Positions 40,021-51,085 of a DNA stretch of 64,000 nucleotides are shown one piece after another. A model generated the notes under the pieces. That model worked only from the letters and a program-made list of their open reading frames with translations. It was not told the origin of the DNA and did not search any database. Source of the DNA: JALZKA01 sp033856515. GTDB lineage: Bacteria; Actinomycetota; Thermoleophilia; Solirubrobacterales; 70-9. The stretch is taken from positions 310,001-374,000 of the forward strand of contig JAWVEY010000034.1 in NCBI GenBank assembly GCA_033856515.1, read 5' to 3'. The translations under genes and the position numbers were made by a program. Position 1 is the first letter of the stretch. Each line of letters opens with the position of its first letter.

Positions 40021-43000
40021 ATGGGACGAACCTGGCAGGGAGCAAATGGTGCGTGGGCGGCGCGGTACTTGGCCGGTCCCATCCTCGGCTTTGCGCTCTC
40101 GGTTGGGCTGGCTACTGTCAGCGGCTCCGCGGGTGCGCAGCAGCAGTCGTCGAGCTCGGCTGAGCTTGATCAGCGGCTAACAGAGTTCCTCGATAGTCCG
40201 CTCGCTCACTCTCAGCTCCAGGCCGCGTCGGACTTCGAGTTGGAGCAAGAGCAAAAGCGCTTGGACTTTGTAGGGTCAAGTCAAGGCCGAGCGGCGAGAG
40301 AGGCGTCTCGCGAGGACTTCATGGAGCAAACGAGTCTCGAAGCCCGGGAGACGCTGGTCCGAGAACACTCCTCGTTCTTGGAGCAACTCGACACCGACCC
40401 GGGCCGGAGCATCACAGACGCCCGAGTCGTCGACGTCCCGTCTCCGGACACGGCCGTAGTAGATCCCGGGGCCGCTGGCGGGACTAAGCAGCTTTTCGTG
40501 TCCAGCCTTCCCCTGGTGACGGAGCCGGAGCAGGGCCAAGATTTCGAGGAAGTCGACCTAGCTCGTGATCGGGTCGGCGAGACGTTTGCTCCGGCTGATC
40601 CCGCCGTGGCTGTCCGGATGCCGACAGACGTCTCGCACGGGGTCCAGATCCCGTCGCTTGGCCTGACTGTGACTCCCAGTGACACGGGTTCGGTCTCCTC
40701 CAAAGCGCTGAACAACAAGGACGTCTTTTACGCTAACTCGCACGAAGACACGGACCTCGTCGCAGCCCCGCTGATCGATGGGGTTGAGCTGGCGGCGCAG
40801 CTTCGTTCTCCGGCCGCTCCCGAGGAGCTTGAGTTTTCGATTGACCTACCGCAGGACGCCTCCATGACGCCCAGCGAGGCGGGCGGTTACGCGATAACTC
40901 GAGGCGGGAACCCTACGGGCTGGATCTCGCCAGTGGTCGCCTTCGATGCTCAGGGCACGTCGGTTGATGCCTCGTACGAGCTGAACGGGTCGACGCTGAC
41001 GATCCAGGTCAACCATCGAGACCAAGACCTCGCCTACCCGATCCTCGTTGACCCGGAGTTCATCACCGATGGTGACATGAACTGGTGGGGGAGCGACACA
41101 GACTTCACGGCGATCACAAACCCCGGTGACGCACCCCTCACTGATCGAACCTGGTACACGCACCTGACAGGCGACGCCCGCGTCGCCGGCAACACCACGT
41201 TCAAGAAGACATGCCCAGCCGCGCTGATCAGCGCTTGCACAGGGTCCACGCCCCGACCCAAGAATGGTCTCTACATCCGCCTCGACCCGAGCTCGGGCAC
41301 TGCCGACAATTATCGCGAAGACGACACGATGGCTTGGCGCTACCGCGCCCCTGGCGCCGACACCTTCATCAGCGAGGTCCAGTTCTCCCACGCCTGGTAT
41401 AGCCAGGGGCAGACCCAGCCGCTTCAGCCGTACCTCTTCTACGCGCTGGTCGACCCGGATGAGGACATCGGCTACGTGGGGGTCAGCTCGATGCGGGACA
41501 AGCCCGGGTTCCAGAACGAGGAGGGAGCCAATCGTCGGGTCACTTACCTGAAGAACATCGACCCTTCAGATCCCGATTACAACACGCTCCAAAGTCGTGA
41601 TAACTATCGCGGCGGCAACGCCGCCGTGTTCGGCTTCACGGTCGATCCGCAGCACGCGAACACGCTGTTGAACAGTCAACGCTGGGCTTACGTAGGCGGA
41701 GCCGCGGTGACTTTGGATGACGCCACAGCGCCAACGGTCAGCGCGCCGGTGATCACGCCGGCCAGCGCGACCAGCTCCAGCACGAATCCTTTCCTAGACA
41801 ACACCACTGCGATGGCAAGTGGCTCAGCGGCCGACGGCGGGCTAGGCGTAAAAGAGTTCTCGATCACTGGGCTTCCTGCTGGAACGAGCACGAGCCAGCC
41901 GACTCGATACCCCAACAACAATTGCGATGGGACTCGAGCGAAGCCGTGTCCGGCCAATTTTCAGGTTTCGACAGGAGCGGGTGGCTCGGTTGGGAGCTCC
42001 TTCGGCTTTCCGACGGGCTCGATAATCAGCGGCATCTATGTGGTGCGCTTCGGTGCCAAGGACGTGACAGACAACCCAGCAACTGAGACGCCTGGGACGT
42101 ACCTCTACATCGATCACTCAAAGCCCCAAGTCACGTTCACCGGGGGCCTCTCCGATGGGAGCATCGACAAGGACTATTCACTCGGATTCAATGCGACGGA
42201 CGGTTCGCCGACCGGAAGCTTCGCCAACCGAAGCTCGGGCGTAGCCTATGTGCAAGTCAAGTTTGACGACGAAATCGTCTACACGTACGACGAGTCCTGC
42301 GATGAGGCGCCCTACAGCTGCCCGAAGCCCGGAAGTGTCGCCCTCGATCCACTCGATTATCCGGACGGAAACGTAAAGATCGAGGTCACGGTCCGAGATG
42401 AGCTGGGCCGTCAGGGCATTCCTGGCCACGAGGAGAAGGTCTCCTGGACCAAGACGCTCCCGACCAGCCCGGTTATCACCGGCTTCAACTGTCACAGCGA
42501 TACCAACGAGTGCGCGGTGGCCGGACCGGAGGCAGATCGCTGGCTGTCGCCGTCCGACCTGAGCGGGTCCGATGTGATTGAAACAGCGGTTCACGCCAAA
42601 GATCCGTTTTTCGATCAGCGCACCAAGGCGGAGCGCGGCGTGAAGCGGATCGTCTTTTACCCCGCGGATGAGCCGCGCATTTCAGAGGATTTGGATTGCC
42701 CAGATGGATGTCCGGAGGAGGGCGGCCGGCTCTTCGAATACAGCGTCGACGAACTCGTTGACGGTGAGCACACTTTCACCGCGATAGCGCAAGATGCCAA
42801 GGACCTCGTCTCCGCCCCCAGCTCCTTCGATGTTCGAGTTGACGGCACAGGTCCCACATTCGATGCCGAGTATCCGCGCCCTCAGGGCGCCCCGGTTACC
42901 CCCACGCTTTGGGAGGTCTCAGAAGACTCAAGTCAGGCAGGCGCGGTGGCCGGGCTGCGGTATCCGCTCTACATCGATGCCGAGGATGGCTCCCCTACGA

Positions 43001-46000
43001 ATCCCAACTCTGGTGTGAAGTCGATCGAGGTCCAGGTTGACGGTAGGCGCCGCTTTTTCGACTCACAGCCTTGCGACGACGACAGCTGCGGTATGGCCCG
43101 CACCTTCAAGTTCCAGTCCAACAACGAGGACCCAAGCCAGGCCGATCCCAAGACGGTGACCGTGATTGTCACCGACCACGCGGGCAACCAAACGACTGAT
43201 GAGTTCGACGTAAAGGTCACTGCGGTCCAGGAGGACCGCTCGCGCAACGGCCTCGAGACATTCTTCGATTACGACTCACGCGAGACCGGGGTCTCCGGAG
43301 CTCATGTCAATCTCGACAACGGCAATGCCGTTTGGCATAAGACACCGATCATCAACCCCGGGCGCGGACTGGCCAGCGTCGTCAACCTCACCTACAACTC
43401 TTTCGACTATCCCCTCGGCGGCGATGTCGTTTCTCAAGGCGTGGCGAACGGACCGGACATCGTCGACACCCGGTTCAGTGAGACCGAGTACGACGAGGCC
43501 GGACTCGGAAACTCGCTCGGCATCTCTGGAATCACCCGCTTGAACGAGCCCCTCCACGGTGTTGCTGAGTTCGGCCAAACCCTGAGCGAGAACCCGGGCG
43601 CGCTGCCTGCGCCGCCGCCGACCGTCACCTTGACGGATCCGGATGGAACCGAGCACACCTTTACCTACAACGCTGAGAAATCGATTGGTACCGAAGATGC
43701 GAATGGCGATCCAGCACTCGGCATCGTCTACGACCCACCGCCCGGAGTGAATCTTCATCTGCGGCTCTACGAGGACCTTCTCGCCTCGATGACCGGCCCG
43801 AGTCCGCGTCTGCTGCCTCACCAGTGGAAGAAGGCCTGGGCGATCACGCGACCCGACGGCGTCACCTACTTCTTCGATGGCTGGGGCTTCGCGACTTCGA
43901 TCGAGGATCGCCAGTACTCAGGGTCGGGAACCGGCACGCCGCAGAACCGGATCACCTTCGATTACGAATACAAGCTGGTCAAGGCCGACCTGGGTCTGAT
44001 CTCCGGGCTCAACCTCGGTGACGTCTGCGATCCCGAGGAGATAACCGGTGATCTTTCAGAGATCGCCGGTTACGTTCTAGGAATCGTCTGCGAGCCACGA
44101 GTGAAGCGGGTGATCGATGCCGCTGGAAGCGAGAATTCCGCGCTGAGCGACGAGCGAAGCATCGCGGTTCACTACTACGACTTCCCAGTCTCGCTAAACC
44201 CGACGCAGGAGGAGCTACACAGCGCCGGCAAGATCAGCAAGCTGGTGGATCACGGCGGACGCGAACTTCATTTCGCCTATAACGGCAGCGGTCTCTTGAA
44301 GAGCCTCAAAGAGGCCGCGGTGGTACCGGGGTCGCCCTCGTCGGGGAACCCCGAGGCGCGGACAACCAGCTTCACCTACGACCAAGGCGACCTCGACGAG
44401 CCCCTCGCTCATCCGCAGCTGACAAAGATCGTCGACCCGAACGCAAATGCAGCCGGCGGGTCGACTCCCCCAGCGACGGAGTTCGTCTACGCCGATGCCG
44501 AGGTCGATCCCGAGCATCCGAATGACTCGATCGATCGCCGCGCCGTCTCCGTTACCGACCGCGCAGGTGAGACGCGCAGCTACCGCTACGAGCAGGACGA
44601 AGACGACTGGGAGTCTCCATTTCCGGCCGACGCGCCCAGCGCTGCCGAGGTCACAGACGCTCGAGGAAATCGCAGCGTTCACGCTGTCGACACTCGGGGT
44701 CGGATGACGTCGATGGTTGAGCCGACGCATACGGGCCACGACGCCGACCCTGCGGACACGAGAAGGATTGAACTCGATTGGGACGACGACAACAACGTGC
44801 TCAGGCTGACTCGGGCCGCTGACTCAGAGGACGAGGCCTCGGTCGGCTACACGTACAACACAAACGGCGTTCAGACCTCGCAGACCGATCCCCTGGGACG
44901 GACCACGCACTTCAGTTACTGCAATTCAAACGGGACACATCGGAGCGAATGGGGCACCGACGATGATCCGGAGAACAACCAGTTCGTCTCTGATCTGATC
45001 GCTTTCAGGAAGCCAGCAGGCAACTTGTGGCGCTTCGAGCTGGACGGAGTTGCTTGGCCAACCGGGGTGCTGAGCGCCTCTGGGGAGACGTACTGCGCAC
45101 AGTTGCGAGCGAACAATCGCGCCATTGAGGGAAACCCGACCGCGCAGCTTAGTCCCGCCGACGCTCAGGGCTCACCAGGCGAAGCAACGGCTGCCTACAA
45201 CCAGTACGGGCAGGTGACCGAGGAGATCAACGAGGCGGGTGAGAAGACCACTTACGGCTCCTACGACGCCAACGGGATGCCGCAGGTCGTCACAGACCCT
45301 GAAGCCTTTGACGATGATTCCGATGATCCCGAGGTAAAGACCGCCGCCGACGAGGACGATGGGCCCCACCGCTGGCTCTACACCTACGACGACGTCGGCA
45401 ATCTGCGCTCAGTCACCGACCCGCGCGGAGCCGGCGCAACTCTCTCGCCCGACTCAGTCCAGCTGACAGGAGACAGAACCGACTTCACGACAATTCTCGA
45501 GTACGACGACTACGACCGTTTGGTCAAGGAGATTGTCCCTAAGGATTCCGTCTCTGGCGAGTACATCACGCGCGATTACACCTACGACGCGAACGGCAAC
45601 CAAGAATCCGTCCTCGACGGAGCCAACGAGGAGTGGACAACCAACTTCACGCCGATGGACCGAGCGCAGACTCAGGTCAACCCCCTGGGCGAGAAGACGG
45701 AGTACGGCTACGACGCCGAGCAGGGCGTGATCGAAATCACTTCTCCACGAGCCTTTGACGCTGGCGACTTGCCCGGTACCAGGCTGTTCAAAACGAGGTT
45801 CGAGCTCGACGCGATTGGCAGGCCTGTAGCGCAAATTCGGCAGGGGGAGACTGCGGCGGACGATCTGATCACGTCGTATGCATACGACCGCCGAGACAAC
45901 GTCGTTGGCGTGGCCATGCCCGAGGACAACCAGGCTGCCGCTTCCGTCCAGGATGCGATTGCCAATGCGTCTGATCTGACAAAGCAGCGCTGGGCATATG

Positions 46001-49000
46001 AGTTCGACCCCGCTGATGAGCTGGTCGCTCAGGAAGAGGATCCAGGCGGCATAAACGCCCTGAGCCTTCGCACGGAGTACCGCTTCGACCTCAACGGCAA
46101 CCAGGTGCGGGTGATCGACCCCCGCGCCTTCGCCTCCAGCAGCGTCGACGAAGCCGATTACACGTGGTGCTCCTACTTCGATGACCGCGACCGTCCGGTT
46201 GGCTCTATGGATCCTCTTGGGAACCGTTCGAACCTGGTTCTGGATCAGATGGGCCGTGTTACCGCCGAGGAGACACCGCGTGGGTACGCAAGTGCCACCG
46301 AAGGAGACTTCACGACCCGTTTCGCCTACGACGACAATGGGAAGCCAGTCGAGCGCACCTCGCCGTGGGGAGCCAATGACTACGGCTTGACAGCAGCCAA
46401 GCTCGCTGCCCGCCGCACGACCTTCGTTCTCGATGAGGTGGGAAATCCGACTGACGTCACCGACCCCGCCGGCAATCTCGCCTTCTACCGCGCCTCGCAG
46501 AACGAGTTCACAGCGCACAACCAGGCGCTGGTCGAGAGTCATTCGTTCGATAACGAGTTCTTTGACACCGGAGATCTGAGGACCACAACTCGTCCTGCGA
46601 TGTGGCGTTGGGATGGGCCGGGCTCCCAGCTAGCGATGCGCGAATCCTCAGCCAATGTCGGTGCGGCCCAGGGCAGCGAGAAACCGACCTCGCAAGGCCA
46701 TGGCGATCTAGGCGAGGTCCCCCAACAGGAGATGCCAGGGATGCTCCCGATGGCCGGGGAAACAGAGCTGGACTACGACGGCGAGATGCGACTCGCCAAC
46801 GTCACCGACGACCTCGGGTCAGAGAATCTCTTCGCCGCCGGCAATACCACCACCTTGGGCTATGACCCAGCTGGAAGGCTCGATTCCGTCCAGCGCCCGC
46901 TTGACAGCGACGCCTCTAATCCACGCGTGCCCAACTTCGTCAACGAGTCCTTCGGTTACGACCACGCCGGAAACCCAACCTCCCTCACCGATGGCGAGGG
47001 CAAAGTCTCGATAACGGAGTACGACGCCTTCGATCGCCCAGTCGTCGAGGATCTTCCTGGCTCTGGCGCGGGCCTGCGCGAGGAGACCGAGCTCAACTAC
47101 GACCGCAACGGCAACCTGACCAGCAAGGTCACGCCTCAGGGCACCGAGTGGGAGTACGACTACGACGCGGTCGACAGGCGCAAGTCTGAGACCAATCCGC
47201 TCGACAACAGCTGGACCTACGGATACGACGAGGCAGGCAATCAGACGACGAGCACGACCCCAGAAGGTCGTGTGTCTCAGACGACGTTCGATTCCGCGAT
47301 GCGGCCGGTTGCCATCACTGAGGCGCTGGGGTCGGATGATGACCGGTCGACATTCTTCGAGCTCGATCCGAACGGAAATCGAATCTCGATCGACGCGCCT
47401 GGCTCAGCCGCGGTGCCCTCGGACCCAGGAAGCGCGACCCCGGATCCCGAAAATGAGCTGCGTCGGATCACCACGCAGTCATTCGACGGTCGCGACCTGC
47501 CCTGGAAGCGCACGACGCAGACCGACCTTGCCAGCGATAGCGACCAGCTGAGCGACGATCAGCGCACCGTAGTGACCGAGTACGACCCGAATGGAAATCT
47601 GAGGCGCGAGGTCAAGCCCGAGGGTGCCAGCAACTACGCCGTTGATCCCGGCGTGCCCTTCACTGACGGCTCAGGATCCCTGCCTGACATCGCCGACGAA
47701 AGCGCCGTGGTGAACGCGACACGGAACGCCACGATCTACGAGTACTCCAAGGACGACATCCGCACGGCGATCCATCTGCCCTGGGATGGCGATTCCCAGG
47801 ACCCGGACGACAACGACTCGCGCCGCTTCCGCCAGGACTTTGAGCTCAACGCTCGCGGCTGGATCACCAGCGCCTCAAGTCCTTACGAGTGGTCACCTCC
47901 AGCGCCCGAGAATCCTGAGGAGCGGGTAGCGACCGGCTACACCCATTTCGACACTGGCTGGATCAAGGCCTCGACCGACCCCGGCCTCGATCCGTTCGAG
48001 CCCGAGGATCCCCAAGGGGACGATCGCGCCGACGACAAGCTCGATGATCGCCAGGCCGTCGCCTACGAGTACGACGGGCGCGGCTATCAGACTCGCTGGG
48101 GCACGACCACGCTCGAGGACGGCGACGTTCCCAGCCAGATGCCGGACGAGCTGCGCCACGTCGAGCGCGAGTACTTCCCATCGGGGATGCTGGCCGCGCG
48201 CAAGGGATTCGTTGCTCAGAACAGCAGCCCCGCTCGCACGCTGGCCTACGCATACGACGCCAATCGCCGGCTTGTTCGCATCGACGACACCGAGGGCTCC
48301 GGTTCCGTTGATGAGGTCACGGCGATGCGCTATGACCTCGCCGATCAGCTGCAGGTCGTCGACGAGCGGGGCGCCGACGATTCAACTCAGACCGGAGCCG
48401 AGCCTGATACCTGTTATGCCTACACGCAGGATGGCGATCTCGAAAAGGTCTTCACTGACGCAAACTGGACGGCGCCGACTGATCAACAGGCGCCGGTGTG
48501 CTCTGGCTACGGCCAGGGCAAGGCAACCTCATACGAATACGACGATCTAGTCCGCGAAGAATCGGTCGCGGTCGATATGCCGGGCACCACGCGCGACCGG
48601 ACTACGACCACCAGTTACTGGAACTCCGGCGAGGTCCTAGAGCGCACGAAGTCGAACGGCACGGCCGAGACCTACTTCTACGACGCCGACGGTCAGGCCG
48701 CCGCCAAGGTGCGAAATCCCGACGGCGCAGGCGCGAACACCGACGTACAGGATTACGAGTACGACTCAAACGGCAACCGACTCGAGGATGAGCGCGGCAC
48801 GTACGCCTACGACTCACGCGATCACCTGACCTCGTGGACTCGACCGGAGAACTACGATCGCACCGGCACGGTCGAGTACGTCACGGACGGTTCTGGTGCG
48901 ATCATCAACGAGACCGATCCAGACGCTGGCTCCGCAGGCGCTGGTCCCCTGGTCACAACAGAGACCGACTACCACTACATCGGGCAGCGCTTGATCTCAA

Positions 49001-50637
49001 GCACGACGGTGTCGTCGGCCGGCGGGGGTCCAAGCATTCAGAACTACTCCTACGACGATTTCGGCAATCTCGTCCGGGTCTACGACGCCGAGCCCACTCC
49101 GGACAAGGACCTCGCCAAGTACCAGTACGACGAATTCAATCGCCAGGTACGCGCTGAAACCGGCATCGGCTCAACCTCCCTGCACAAGACTGAGACTTAC
49201 GAATACGACGGTCTAGACCGTCGCTCGAAGAAGACAGAGGTCGGGGGCGACAGTCACGACTATTCCTACATAGGGCTGACAGAGCAACTTGCTAGCGAGA
49301 CCGAGGGCGGAGGCCAGTCCGCCGAGACTCGCAATTACGACTACTCGTCAACGGGCCTTCGGATGGGCCAGGAGTCGGACGCTGAGGGCGCTCCGGGAAT
49401 GACCTTCCGTCCCTACTCCCATGATCCGCAGGGAACGGTGCTCGGCTTGGAAGACGACGGTGGCGTGATCGATAACGATGGCTCCGATCGAGACCTCTAT
49501 CAGCTCGATCCCTACGGAAATCTCGAAAACAAGGTCGACGCTGACCACGATCCCGAGGAACCCTTGTCTACCGAGGCCTCGGACAACCCCTTCCGCTTCC
49601 AGGGCCACTACTACGACTCGGGCGTCAAGAGCTACGACATGAAGGCTCGCTCGTACCTGCCGGAACTTGGCCGATTCATGGGCGAGGACCGTTACGAGGC
49701 CTCAGGCGCGGACCTCACCCTGCAGCAGGACCCCCTGACCCAGAACCGCTACGCCTTCGCTGGTGGTAACCCAATCTCAAATGTCGAGTGGGACGGACAT
49801 CGACCCATGGACTGCACAGGCCAATGCGCTAAGAGTTTCGCGCGCTCGATGCGCAAGCAGTCACTTGGAAAAGGCAAATCTGCGGAGTCTCAACCCTCGG
49901 CGCCCTCTCCGATTTCGCCAACTATCGACGCTGGACTCGATGAGCTCGAGGCGCGCGGACAGCTAGAAACCGATTTGATGGACTCTCCCGGCTTCAACCA
50001 AATGACCGGCGAGGAGCAGGCCTACATAATCAACGAGTATGTCTGGGATTCCGAGAAAGATCCCGACGAACTTCGCGAGATTTACACAACTGGCAAGGTT
50101 CTCGATCTCGAGGGCGGTGCCATGGACACGCGGATCGCGCAGGTCGAGGCGGCGCTCCGTGAGACGTCATTCGGCGCGGACCTTTCTGGCGATGAACTGA
50201 CCTCCGTCGCCGTGGGGATCGCCGGGACAAGTCTTCGTGAACAAGGAGTGCTCGACTACAGCGATGCCCGTCGAGGTATAAGTCGGAATGCCCGCACGGC
50301 TGTGCTCCTGCAAGATCTCGCTGGAAGTGACGCTTCAGCGACAAGGCGGCTCTTCGACAGTCTGAGCACAAAGGCTCCCGCCCGAGCCTTGCAGCAGCTA
50401 GGACGCGTCGCGTACCCAGTCGACTTCGCTCTGAACCTAGTTGGCGGTGATGGCCTTCCGGTCGCGGCTGGAAGGACGGGACTCTCCGCTTTGGGTGGCG
50501 CCATCTTCGTCGCTGGTGGCAGGGCGATCGGAGGCGCGTTTGGAACATCTCTCGGTCCACTGGGCACCATCGGGGTAGCTGGGGCTGGCGGTTACATAGG
50601 GGATCAGGTTGCCGACGAATTATTCGGACCCGGGTGA
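40021..50637 (+). CDS. Secreted RHS/YD-repeat protein with a distinct C-terminal tip
   Basis: The protein has 3,538 residues. A signal peptide (about 1-40, AGPILGFALSVGLATVSGSAGAQ) shows export. About 240-560 is a beta-rich N-terminal module, 570-1075 has Ig-like or cadherin-like units around TAPTVSAPV and KPQVTFTGG, and about 1410-3180 is a long series of YD repeats (YDANGN, YDDVGNL, YDYDAVDRR). The RHS core follows (FRFQGHYYDSGVKSYDMKARSYLPELGRF, about 3187-3215), ending YAFAGGNPISNVEWDGHRP near 3262. The last 276 residues form a tip unlike the core, with a glycine-zipper end. By family analogy the shell encloses a toxin. A TATCTT lies eight bases before ATG. Confidence 0.85.
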   Translation: MGRTWQGANGAWAARYLAGPILGFALSVGLATVSGSAGAQQQSSSSAELDQRLTEFLDSPLAHSQLQAASDFELEQEQKRLDFVGSSQGRAAREASREDFMEQTSLEARETLVREHSSFLEQLDTDPGRSITDARVVDVPSPDTAVVDPGAAGGTKQLFVSSLPLVTEPEQGQDFEEVDLARDRVGETFAPADPAVAVRMPTDVSHGVQIPSLGLTVTPSDTGSVSSKALNNKDVFYANSHEDTDLVAAPLIDGVELAAQLRSPAAPEELEFSIDLPQDASMTPSEAGGYAITRGGNPTGWISPVVAFDAQGTSVDASYELNGSTLTIQVNHRDQDLAYPILVDPEFITDGDMNWWGSDTDFTAITNPGDAPLTDRTWYTHLTGDARVAGNTTFKKTCPAALISACTGSTPRPKNGLYIRLDPSSGTADNYREDDTMAWRYRAPGADTFISEVQFSHAWYSQGQTQPLQPYLFYALVDPDEDIGYVGVSSMRDKPGFQNEEGANRRVTYLKNIDPSDPDYNTLQSRDNYRGGNAAVFGFTVDPQHANTLLNSQRWAYVGGAAVTLDDATAPTVSAPVITPASATSSSTNPFLDNTTAMASGSAADGGLGVKEFSITGLPAGTSTSQPTRYPNNNCDGTRAKPCPANFQVSTGAGGSVGSSFGFPTGSIISGIYVVRFGAKDVTDNPATETPGTYLYIDHSKPQVTFTGGLSDGSIDKDYSLGFNATDGSPTGSFANRSSGVAYVQVKFDDEIVYTYDESCDEAPYSCPKPGSVALDPLDYPDGNVKIEVTVRDELGRQGIPGHEEKVSWTKTLPTSPVITGFNCHSDTNECAVAGPEADRWLSPSDLSGSDVIETAVHAKDPFFDQRTKAERGVKRIVFYPADEPRISEDLDCPDGCPEEGGRLFEYSVDELVDGEHTFTAIAQDAKDLVSAPSSFDVRVDGTGPTFDAEYPRPQGAPVTPTLWEVSEDSSQAGAVAGLRYPLYIDAEDGSPTNPNSGVKSIEVQVDGRRRFFDSQPCDDDSCGMARTFKFQSNNEDPSQADPKTVTVIVTDHAGNQTTDEFDVKVTAVQEDRSRNGLETFFDYDSRETGVSGAHVNLDNGNAVWHKTPIINPGRGLASVVNLTYNSFDYPLGGDVVSQGVANGPDIVDTRFSETEYDEAGLGNSLGISGITRLNEPLHGVAEFGQTLSENPGALPAPPPTVTLTDPDGTEHTFTYNAEKSIGTEDANGDPALGIVYDPPPGVNLHLRLYEDLLASMTGPSPRLLPHQWKKAWAITRPDGVTYFFDGWGFATSIEDRQYSGSGTGTPQNRITFDYEYKLVKADLGLISGLNLGDVCDPEEITGDLSEIAGYVLGIVCEPRVKRVIDAAGSENSALSDERSIAVHYYDFPVSLNPTQEELHSAGKISKLVDHGGRELHFAYNGSGLLKSLKEAAVVPGSPSSGNPEARTTSFTYDQGDLDEPLAHPQLTKIVDPNANAAGGSTPPATEFVYADAEVDPEHPNDSIDRRAVSVTDRAGETRSYRYEQDEDDWESPFPADAPSAAEVTDARGNRSVHAVDTRGRMTSMVEPTHTGHDADPADTRRIELDWDDDNNVLRLTRAADSEDEASVGYTYNTNGVQTSQTDPLGRTTHFSYCNSNGTHRSEWGTDDDPENNQFVSDLIAFRKPAGNLWRFELDGVAWPTGVLSASGETYCAQLRANNRAIEGNPTAQLSPADAQGSPGEATAAYNQYGQVTEEINEAGEKTTYGSYDANGMPQVVTDPEAFDDDSDDPEVKTAADEDDGPHRWLYTYDDVGNLRSVTDPRGAGATLSPDSVQLTGDRTDFTTILEYDDYDRLVKEIVPKDSVSGEYITRDYTYDANGNQESVLDGANEEWTTNFTPMDRAQTQVNPLGEKTEYGYDAEQGVIEITSPRAFDAGDLPGTRLFKTRFELDAIGRPVAQIRQGETAADDLITSYAYDRRDNVVGVAMPEDNQAAASVQDAIANASDLTKQRWAYEFDPADELVAQEEDPGGINALSLRTEYRFDLNGNQVRVIDPRAFASSSVDEADYTWCSYFDDRDRPVGSMDPLGNRSNLVLDQMGRVTAEETPRGYASATEGDFTTRFAYDDNGKPVERTSPWGANDYGLTAAKLAARRTTFVLDEVGNPTDVTDPAGNLAFYRASQNEFTAHNQALVESHSFDNEFFDTGDLRTTTRPAMWRWDGPGSQLAMRESSANVGAAQGSEKPTSQGHGDLGEVPQQEMPGMLPMAGETELDYDGEMRLANVTDDLGSENLFAAGNTTTLGYDPAGRLDSVQRPLDSDASNPRVPNFVNESFGYDHAGNPTSLTDGEGKVSITEYDAFDRPVVEDLPGSGAGLREETELNYDRNGNLTSKVTPQGTEWEYDYDAVDRRKSETNPLDNSWTYGYDEAGNQTTSTTPEGRVSQTTFDSAMRPVAITEALGSDDDRSTFFELDPNGNRISIDAPGSAAVPSDPGSATPDPENELRRITTQSFDGRDLPWKRTTQTDLASDSDQLSDDQRTVVTEYDPNGNLRREVKPEGASNYAVDPGVPFTDGSGSLPDIADESAVVNATRNATIYEYSKDDIRTAIHLPWDGDSQDPDDNDSRRFRQDFELNARGWITSASSPYEWSPPAPENPEERVATGYTHFDTGWIKASTDPGLDPFEPEDPQGDDRADDKLDDRQAVAYEYDGRGYQTRWGTTTLEDGDVPSQMPDELRHVEREYFPSGMLAARKGFVAQNSSPARTLAYAYDANRRLVRIDDTEGSGSVDEVTAMRYDLADQLQVVDERGADDSTQTGAEPDTCYAYTQDGDLEKVFTDANWTAPTDQQAPVCSGYGQGKATSYEYDDLVREESVAVDMPGTTRDRTTTTSYWNSGEVLERTKSNGTAETYFYDADGQAAAKVRNPDGAGANTDVQDYEYDSNGNRLEDERGTYAYDSRDHLTSWTRPENYDRTGTVEYVTDGSGAIINETDPDAGSAGAGPLVTTETDYHYIGQRLISSTTVSSAGGGPSIQNYSYDDFGNLVRVYDAEPTPDKDLAKYQYDEFNRQVRAETGIGSTSLHKTETYEYDGLDRRSKKTEVGGDSHDYSYIGLTEQLASETEGGGQSAETRNYDYSSTGLRMGQESDAEGAPGMTFRPYSHDPQGTVLGLEDDGGVIDNDGSDRDLYQLDPYGNLENKVDADHDPEEPLSTEASDNPFRFQGHYYDSGVKSYDMKARSYLPELGRFMGEDRYEASGADLTLQQDPLTQNRYAFAGGNPISNVEWDGHRPMDCTGQCAKSFARSMRKQSLGKGKSAESQPSAPSPISPTIDAGLDELEARGQLETDLMDSPGFNQMTGEEQAYIINEYVWDSEKDPDELREIYTTGKVLDLEGGAMDTRIAQVEAALRETSFGADLSGDELTSVAVGIAGTSLREQGVLDYSDARRGISRNARTAVLLQDLAGSDASATRRLFDSLSTKAPARALQQLGRVAYPVDFALNLVGGDGLPVAAGRTGLSALGGAIFVAGGRAIGGAFGTSLGPLGTIGVAGAGGYIGDQVADELFGPG

Positions 50638-50650
50638 TCCTCGGCTCGTT

Positions 50651-51085
50651 ATGCACTCGATTACAGACTTCCTTTTCGGCTTGGCGTGCTTTGTCTGCTT
50701 TATGGCCTTGATCTTCAACGTCAGGAAGGAGTGGCAGGTGCCGCCGAACGAGGGCCCGGGCCCGGCGCCTGACGATTGGCCCTTCGGTAGACCTTCGTGG
50801 ATTGCTTACCGACTGATGTCTGTCCCCTTGGTTCTCGCAGCGCTGAGCTTTGCCTTGATACTGGTGCCCGCGGGGCTGGGAGAATCGAAAGGAACTCTCC
50901 GAACAGTCGCGATTGTGCTTGTTGCCACCGCCGGTTTCAGCGCAGCGGTAATAGGTGGTTTTGGGAGGCCCAAATGGCTCGTGCCTCCAAGCCTTCGAGC
51001 TGAACCAGGCTTTGCCGTCGAGGTGGCGCTCGGCTGGTGGTCGGTGGGAGCAAGTCTGTGGAAGCGATTGCGTGGTCGCTCCTGA
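50651..51085 (+). CDS. Small membrane protein, candidate immunity partner of the RHS tip
   Basis: The protein has 144 residues from ATG 50651, 13 bases after the RHS stop; the frame is open back to 50609. Helices are ITDFLFGLACFVCFMALIFNV, WIAYRLMSVPLVLAALSFALILV and TLRTVAIVLVATAGFSAAVIGGF, with a hydrophilic stretch between the first two. Immunity proteins are usually encoded directly after polymorphic toxin genes, and a membrane-embedded immunity protein would fit a tip with a glycine-zipper end. Function is inferred from position. Confidence 0.55.
   Translation: MHSITDFLFGLACFVCFMALIFNVRKEWQVPPNEGPGPAPDDWPFGRPSWIAYRLMSVPLVLAALSFALILVPAGLGESKGTLRTVAIVLVATAGFSAAVIGGFGRPKWLVPPSLRAEPGFAVEVALGWWSVGASLWKRLRGRS

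Noticed and set aside
45454..46542. 362-codon reverse frame inside the RHS gene
   Set aside because: It lies wholly opposite well-supported YD-repeat coding sequence. Its Val/Leu/Arg/Gly composition is what the complement of that codon use produces, and it has no ribosome-binding site.
43300..49800. Many short similar DNA repeats, possible CRISPR or tandem array
   Set aside because: They are the codons of degenerate YD repeats (TAcGAc..cggcaac) with uneven spacing and one open frame; there is no constant repeat/spacer structure.
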